A DNA stretch of 64,000 nucleotides from Acholeplasmataceae bacterium UBA5769. Its GTDB lineage: Bacteria > Bacillota_I > Bacilli_A > Acholeplasmatales > Acholeplasmataceae. Both the position numbers and the translations under genes were made by a program. The stretch lies in contig DIER01000043.1 in NCBI GenBank assembly GCA_002418725.1, positions 73,402-137,401 of the forward strand, given 5' to 3'. A model generated the notes under the pieces. It worked only from the letters and a program-made list of their open reading frames with translations, was not told the origin of the DNA and ran no database searches. Below, piece after piece: positions 60,341 through 64,000 of this stretch. Numbering within the stretch: the stretch's first letter is position 1; each line of letters begins with the position of its first letter.

Positions 60341-61411
60341 GTGAAAAAAGGGATTGTTTTTATAACGTTGGTCTTAAGTTTGTTTTTATTAACTGCTTGT
60401 AAGAAACCAACGCTCTACACATTTAATTTTTATGAATACATGGACACATTTATCAGTATAAACGTGTATACCACAGATGCGTCAAAAGCGGATACGATGA
60501 AACAGGATATTAAAGAAATTTATCGAACATATCACGAATTATCGAACAATTATTTCGCTTTATCCGAAAACTCAGGATTTAAGGAAAATATCTATTCCGT
60601 TAATCAAAAAATTAACCAAGATATTGAAATCGATGAAGAACTCTATCTCATGTTAGAAGAGGCTGAACGTATCAAAGACCTAACGGATGGTTATTTTGAT
60701 ATCTCCATTGGGAAGATGGTTGATGCATGGAAAGAAGTTATTTTTGATGAAGATAACAATTATATGCATAATGAAGTTCCGACATCTGTTTTCCAAAGTG
60801 TGCTTACTAAACTAGAGGATATCTCTCTGGTAGAAGAACCTTATCTGTTGACAACATCATCAGGACAGTATTTTGTTAAGTTAACACATGAGGATGTTAA
60901 ACTTGATTTAGGTGCGCTTTCTAAAGGGTATGCTACACAACTTGTTTATGAGTATATCCTTGAACAAGGTATAAAGTTTTTCTCCATTTCAGCTGGAAGC
61001 AGTTCCATTTCGATTGGAAAAAACTATAATCGAAACACGCATATGTTCCATGTCTCACTGGCAAGTCCAGTTCAAACAGGACAAACGTATGGGATGCTCT
61101 ATGTTCAAAATAAAGCTATCAATACCAGCGGGAATTTTGAACAATATTTCTTGTATGAAGGATTGCGCTATCACCATGTTGTTTCACCAATGACAAAAAT
61201 GCCAGCACAATATTATCACACAGTGACACTTATCGGAGATGATGCGGGGTTACTCGATGCACTCACTACAGCATTGATCTCCATGAATGAAGAAAAGTTT
61301 GAACAATTTTTAGAACAACATCAACAATCACTAAATCTTGAAGTTGTTCGCTTTAATTATGATGAAACCATTACATCACATCTGATTGATACGGTGTTTG
61401 AGGAGTTCTAA
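60341..61411 (+). CDS. apbE: FAD:protein FMN transferase
   Basis: Lipoprotein enzyme that attaches FMN from FAD to Thr residues of RnfG and RnfD. 356 aa from GTG 60341, 6 bases after GAGGA; an ATG two codons before would overlap that site. Signal peptide with lipobox LTAC (Cys20). Motifs: DTFISINVYTT, LDLGALSKGYA, ISAGSSSIS, HHVVSPMTKMP and DALTTAL with the Mg2+-binding Asp and Thr. Its place after the Rnf genes fits its role of loading up to five FMN sites in this operon. Confidence 0.94.
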   Translation: MKKGIVFITLVLSLFLLTACKKPTLYTFNFYEYMDTFISINVYTTDASKADTMKQDIKEIYRTYHELSNNYFALSENSGFKENIYSVNQKINQDIEIDEELYLMLEEAERIKDLTDGYFDISIGKMVDAWKEVIFDEDNNYMHNEVPTSVFQSVLTKLEDISLVEEPYLLTTSSGQYFVKLTHEDVKLDLGALSKGYATQLVYEYILEQGIKFFSISAGSSSISIGKNYNRNTHMFHVSLASPVQTGQTYGMLYVQNKAINTSGNFEQYFLYEGLRYHHVVSPMTKMPAQYYHTVTLIGDDAGLLDALTTALISMNEEKFEQFLEQHQQSLNLEVVRFNYDETITSHLIDTVFEEF

Positions 61412-61416
61412 ACAAG

Positions 61417-61890
61417 ATGCATAAAATGGATAGACAAAAGAAAAGAGATTTCATACTTATCGGACTACTTTTCGTCCTTTTGGGCGGGACTTTTCTGCTG
61501 TTCAATATGCTCGTATTAAATAAGAATGCAGCCATGGCGCATGTTTATTACGGAAATTCAAGTAACCCTATCGTTACCATTGATTTTACAAAACAAACCG
61601 TCATTCGCTATTACGATCAAGACGTACCAAGCACATACCCTTCTGATTACCCTATTATTAATGAAGAAGAGAGAACAATCACATTATTAGGCGATTATAC
61701 AATTAATGGTGTGCGTCAATTGGTTGTCATTCAGTATGATTTTGGTCGTAGAAGTGTTCAAATCATTCAAGAAGAGAGTCCTAATAATATTTGTAGTAGA
61801 GAAGGAGAATCAACAGGTTGGCCATTGATTTGTTTACCCAATCGCATTCGCGTTGAGTTTGTTACAGATCAAGGCGATTTTACTGTTTAA
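61417..61890 (+). CDS. NusG domain II-containing membrane protein
   Basis: 157 aa. N-terminal membrane helix (about 13-35), then a small beta-barrel with the NusG-II signature NNICSREGESTGWPLICLP (two Cys) near the C-terminus. This family (PF07009) is commonly encoded beside apbE and Rnf or Gx genes in Firmicutes; the function is unknown but likely extracytoplasmic and linked to flavoprotein electron transfer. GAGGAG lies 11 bases before ATG 61417. Confidence 0.82.
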   Translation: MHKMDRQKKRDFILIGLLFVLLGGTFLLFNMLVLNKNAAMAHVYYGNSSNPIVTIDFTKQTVIRYYDQDVPSTYPSDYPIINEEERTITLLGDYTINGVRQLVVIQYDFGRRSVQIIQEESPNNICSREGESTGWPLICLPNRIRVEFVTDQGDFTV

Positions 61891-61896
61891 CATCGC

Positions 61897-62406
61897 ATGA
61901 GAAAAACACGAAAAATGACTTTGCTAGCCAATTTTCTAGCCATAGCCATTGTCTTGAATATAATTGAATCTGCGATACCTGTGATTCCCGTACCAGGAGC
62001 TAAATTAGGATTTGCGAATGTGGTGACATTGATTGTGTTGTACGTGTACACGTTCAAAGATTCTTCGATTTTAACCATATCACGAGTTCTCCTTGTTTCT
62101 TTACTGACAGGAAAACTTCTTGGACCCGTGTTTTACATGAGTATGTCAGGTGCCATTCTTGCAATTCTTGCCATGGGTCTCTTTAAGAAACTCAATTTTT
62201 TCGGTATCTTGGGCGTGAGTGTTTTAGGGTCGGTTTTTCACTGTATCGGACAAGTGATAGGCGGTTACTTTGTGATTGGCTCAACAGCCATCGTGCTTTA
62301 TTTACCCATCATGCTATTTTTAAGTATTCCTGCAGGGGTAGTTACAGGCTTAATCGCACAACGCTTTTTAAAGATATGGGAGACTTGGAATAGAGATTTA
62401 AAATAA
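61897..62406 (+). CDS. Gx transporter / heptaprenyl diphosphate synthase component I-like membrane protein
   Basis: 169 aa, about five membrane helices. Family PF07456 (Hpre_diP_synt_I): LESAIPVIPVPGAKLGFANV-like segment is present as IPVPGAKLGFANVVTL near residue 30. Members are also called Gx transporter proteins, related to ECF-type substrate-binding membrane proteins. It follows apbE and the NusG-II gene, a recurrent trio. No ribosome binding site is visible, so it is probably coupled to the upstream stop 6 bases away. Terminal gene of the Rnf/apbE region. Confidence 0.82.
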   Translation: MRKTRKMTLLANFLAIAIVLNIIESAIPVIPVPGAKLGFANVVTLIVLYVYTFKDSSILTISRVLLVSLLTGKLLGPVFYMSMSGAILAILAMGLFKKLNFFGILGVSVLGSVFHCIGQVIGGYFVIGSTAIVLYLPIMLFLSIPAGVVTGLIAQRFLKIWETWNRDLK

Positions 62407-62428
62407 ACATTATTTTTATCATTATCGC

Positions 62429-62491
62429 TTGATTATTCAAATATTGAATGATATAATGATTGCGCAAAACTTACTATGACACGTTGTCATG
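62429..62491 (+). promoter_or_regulatory. Promoter and leader hairpin of rpmE
   Basis: TTGATT (62429-62434), 17-base spacer and TATAAT (62452-62457). The transcript starts near 62464 and contains ATGACA-CGT-TGTCAT (62476-62490), a 6-bp hairpin right before AAGGAG; it could be a ribosomal-protein leader, but no known class is recognised. Confidence 0.55.
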
Positions 62492-62508
62492 GCGGAAGGA
62501 GAAAACAT

Positions 62509-62721
62509 ATGAAACCAGGAATTCACCCAAAATATTTCGTGAATAAGGTCAAGTGTGCGACATGTGGAACTGAATATGAAGTGGGAACAACAGCGAATAA
62601 CCTTCGCATTGATACTTGTTCAAACTGCCATCCATTCTACACAGGACAACAAACCTTTATTCAAGCAGCTGGACGCGTTGAAAAATTTAATAAACGCTAT
62701 GGTTTAAACGAAAAGAAGTAA
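62509..62721 (+). CDS. rpmE: 50S ribosomal protein bL31
   Basis: 70 aa from ATG 62509 after AAGGAGAAAAC; an in-frame ATG upstream lies in the leader hairpin. Zinc-type (C+) L31: two cysteines in VKCATCG and two in DTCSNCHPF. Sequence HPKYFVNKVKCA and HPFYTGQQTFIQAAGRVEKF are typical. Own promoter and terminator. Confidence 0.97.
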   Translation: MKPGIHPKYFVNKVKCATCGTEYEVGTTANNLRIDTCSNCHPFYTGQQTFIQAAGRVEKFNKRYGLNEKK

Positions 62722-62731
62722 GACAACAAAT

Positions 62732-62756
62732 AACGTGATGAATTGTCACGTTTTTT
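62732..62756 (+). terminator. Terminator of rpmE
   Basis: AACGTGA / TCACGTT stem with loop TGAATTG, followed by T run. Confidence 0.8.
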
Positions 62757-62789
62757 ATTAGTGTATTGAGGGGAAAGGGGAAAAAGTAG

Positions 62790-63380
62790 ATGTATCATAC
62801 GTACAAGAATGGATTTATTGAAGTCGTTTGTGGACCGATGTTTGCGGGTAAAACAGAAGAGTTGATCAGAAGAATTAAGCGCTTGGAATATGCTAAACAA
62901 AATGTGCTTGTGTTCAAACCTAAAATAGATACAAGATACGCTGCTGAAGAAATCGTATCCCATAACATGAGCAAGAAACCTTCCATCATCATCGAACAAA
63001 GTTTGGAGATACTTAACTACGTCAAGGAAGATACGGATGCGGTGGTTATCGATGAAGTTCAATTCTTTGATCACGATATTGTCAATATTGCTGAAAATTT
63101 AGCAGATAAAGGTATACGTGTGATTGTTGGTGGGCTTGATCGAGATTTTAGAGGAGACCCCTTTGGTCCAATGCCCGAACTCCTTGCTAGAGCAGAATTT
63201 GTGACAAAATTAACCGCTATTTGCGTGAAAAGTGGGTTACCAGCAACGAGAACACAACGTATCATTAATGGAAAACCTGCCAGTTATAACGACCCCATTA
63301 TTTTGGTTGGAGCAAATGAATCATATGAACCAAGATCGAGACATTATCATGAAGTCCCAGGAAAACCAAAAAAAATATAA
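62790..63380 (+). CDS. tdk: Thymidine kinase
   Basis: Salvage enzyme that phosphorylates thymidine. 196 aa. P-loop GPMFAGKTEELIRR and VVIDEVQFF (Walker B with the catalytic Glu) and GGLDRDFRGDPFGPMP are typical of TK1-like enzymes. The zinc-ribbon near the end is degraded: the usual CxxC reads CVKS and the second CxxC(H) reads RSRHYH, so three of four zinc cysteines are replaced. Start ATG 62790 with GGGAAAGGGG upstream. Followed by overlapping tadA. Confidence 0.95.
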   Translation: MYHTYKNGFIEVVCGPMFAGKTEELIRRIKRLEYAKQNVLVFKPKIDTRYAAEEIVSHNMSKKPSIIIEQSLEILNYVKEDTDAVVIDEVQFFDHDIVNIAENLADKGIRVIVGGLDRDFRGDPFGPMPELLARAEFVTKLTAICVKSGLPATRTQRIINGKPASYNDPIILVGANESYEPRSRHYHEVPGKPKKI

Positions 63381-63816
63381 GTTTATGAAAGCTGCACTTA
63401 AAGAAGCGGAGAAAGCATTACTCATCGATGAAGTTCCCGTTGGTGCAGTTGTCGTTTATGAAGATAAGATCATTGCAAGAGCGCACAATTTGCGCGAAAA
63501 GAATCAATCTTTTCATGCGCATGCTGAATTTTTAGCCATGATGAAAGCGGCTAAAAAAATTGGAAGTTGGCGATTGGAAGATTGTGACGTTTATGTTACA
63601 ATGGAACCGTGCCCGATGTGTGCTGGCGCCATGATACAAGCAAGAATTAAACACTTGTATTATGGTACAAAAGATCCTAAAGCTGGTGGCGTGGATAGTG
63701 TTGTACAATTGCTTAATATTCCCTTTAATCATCAAATTCAAGTCGAATCTGGATTGTTGGCGGATGAATCGCAGAAAATCGTCAAAGATTTCTTTAAAAA
63801 ACTGCGGATAAAATAA
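63349..63816 (+). CDS. tadA: tRNA-specific adenosine deaminase
   Basis: Deaminates the wobble adenosine 34 of tRNA-Arg(ACG) to inosine. 155 aa from ATG 63349 (MKSQENQKKYKF), which gives the usual N-terminal length before MKAALKEAEKA; this start overlaps the tdk end by 32 bases. No strong ribosome binding site is seen at either candidate ATG, so it is probably coupled to tdk translation. Zinc site: HAHAEF with the catalytic Glu, and MEPCPMCAGAM. It precedes the SRP RNA, as in many Firmicutes. Confidence 0.93.
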   Translation: MKSQENQKKYKFMKAALKEAEKALLIDEVPVGAVVVYEDKIIARAHNLREKNQSFHAHAEFLAMMKAAKKIGSWRLEDCDVYVTMEPCPMCAGAMIQARIKHLYYGTKDPKAGGVDSVVQLLNIPFNHQIQVESGLLADESQKIVKDFFKKLRIK

Positions 63817-63825
63817 GAAATGAAC

Positions 63826-63931
63826 TCCCCATCAAGCATCATCATTCAATAGTAGCATGTGAACCTGGTCAGGTCTTGATTGAAGCAGCCATAAGCGTGT
63901 TTACTATGTGGGTGATGATGCTTGATGGGGA
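63826..63931 (+). ncRNA. ffs: Signal recognition particle RNA (4.5S type)
   Basis: About 106 nt. Ends form a perfect 19-bp helix (TCCCCATCAAGC.. at 63826 with ..GCTTGATGGGGA at 63931). The conserved domain IV core is present as GGTCAGGTC and GAAGCAGCC around 63868-63890, with CCATAAGCG after. The apical hexamer reads TTGATT where the E. coli RNA has CGGAAG. A short T run follows. Situated after tadA. Identity is clear, exact ends are estimates. Confidence 0.93.
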
Positions 63932-63935
63932 TTTT

Positions 63936-64000
63936 CAATGTTTCACATATTCATAAGAAACATCTTAAGAGATGATATAACCTGACTTTTGCAAGTTCTC
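63936..64000. other. Window end without recognisable feature
   Basis: 65 bases after the SRP RNA. A start of dnaX, which often follows this RNA, is not found here: ATG 63939 opens only a short frame ending at TGA. No other RNA or hairpin seen. Confidence 0.6.

Noticed and set aside
1..64000. Circular molecule suggested by dnaX at the start and tadA-SRP RNA at the end
   Set aside because: The joined ends give a stop in the dnaX frame, and the content is chromosomal housekeeping, so a 64-kb circle is not credible.
1..64000. Mobile elements, phage genes, CRISPR arrays and tRNA genes
   Set aside because: No transposase, integrase, direct-repeat array or tRNA-like arm set was found; intergenic gaps are mostly under 150 bases and are explained by promoters, terminators and leaders.

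Overview
The window is AT-rich chromosomal DNA, densely packed with housekeeping genes. It reads in the standard code, with TGA used as a stop (for example at the ends of pyrG and the GH36 gene) and TGG for Trp. The content fits a low-GC Firmicute relative of the Acholeplasma/Izemoplasma type of Mollicute: delta subunit RpoE, SpoVG in a compact genome, PduL-type phosphotransacetylase, an Rnf complex, many lipoproteins, and B. subtilis-like gene order in several blocks (dnaX-ybaB-recR; rpoE..pyrG..fba; tilS-hpt-ftsH-rqcP..lysS; rnmV-rsmA-ispE-spoVG-prs-pth-mfd). This assignment is inferred from content and order; no rRNA or full phylogenetic marker was compared. No phage, insertion sequence, CRISPR array or tRNA gene was seen.

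Layout. 1-7.2 kb (+): 5'-truncated dnaX, ybaB, recR, a small membrane protein, rpoE, a membrane/acetyltransferase-like fusion, pyrG behind a CTP-type attenuator, fba and an orphan gene. 7.2-10.4 kb (-): an epimerase-like SDR and an ABC transporter with ATPase and FtsX permease in one chain. 10.5-14 kb: two convergent lipoprotein genes, one made of three exact 250-residue repeats of the RsgI extracellular autoproteolysis domain. 14.1-19.7 kb (-): lysS and the tilS-hpt-ftsH-rqcP operon. 19.8-30.5 kb (+): maf, then a five-gene glycoside operon (GH13, GH36, GH2, GH3 and a GPH sugar symporter). 30.6-38.6 kb: an orphan gene, divergent uppP and DUF368 (undecaprenyl-phosphate recycling) with galU, a T-box-controlled serS, a two-component system, a HIT protein and pduL. 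38.6-48.6 kb (+): the HD hydrolase to mfd block and an aminotransferase. 48.7-54.1 kb (+): one-carbon metabolism (fhs, folD, glyA) interrupted by a guanine-type purine riboswitch leader, ppa and yebC. 54.1-62.4 kb (+): an Rnf operon followed by apbE, a NusG-II protein and a Gx-transporter-like protein. 62.5-64 kb (+): rpmE, tdk, tadA and the SRP RNA.

How it works together. The glycoside operon imports and hydrolyses galactosides and glucosides that feed glycolysis (fba), and PduL handles acetyl-phosphate. The Rnf complex couples low-potential electron transfer to an ion gradient; ApbE attaches its FMN groups. fhs/folD/glyA make one-carbon units for purine and thymidylate metabolism, while hpt, prs, tdk and ppa serve nucleotide salvage.

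The least ordinary elements are the triple RsgI-domain lipoprotein (11.6-14.0 kb); the Rnf operon with two RnfG-like proteins that together carry four GVT flavinylation motifs, a cysteine-rich small protein and a short RnfB lacking the ferredoxin domain (56.5-60.3 kb); and the purine riboswitch placed ahead of ppa (51.2-51.4 kb).
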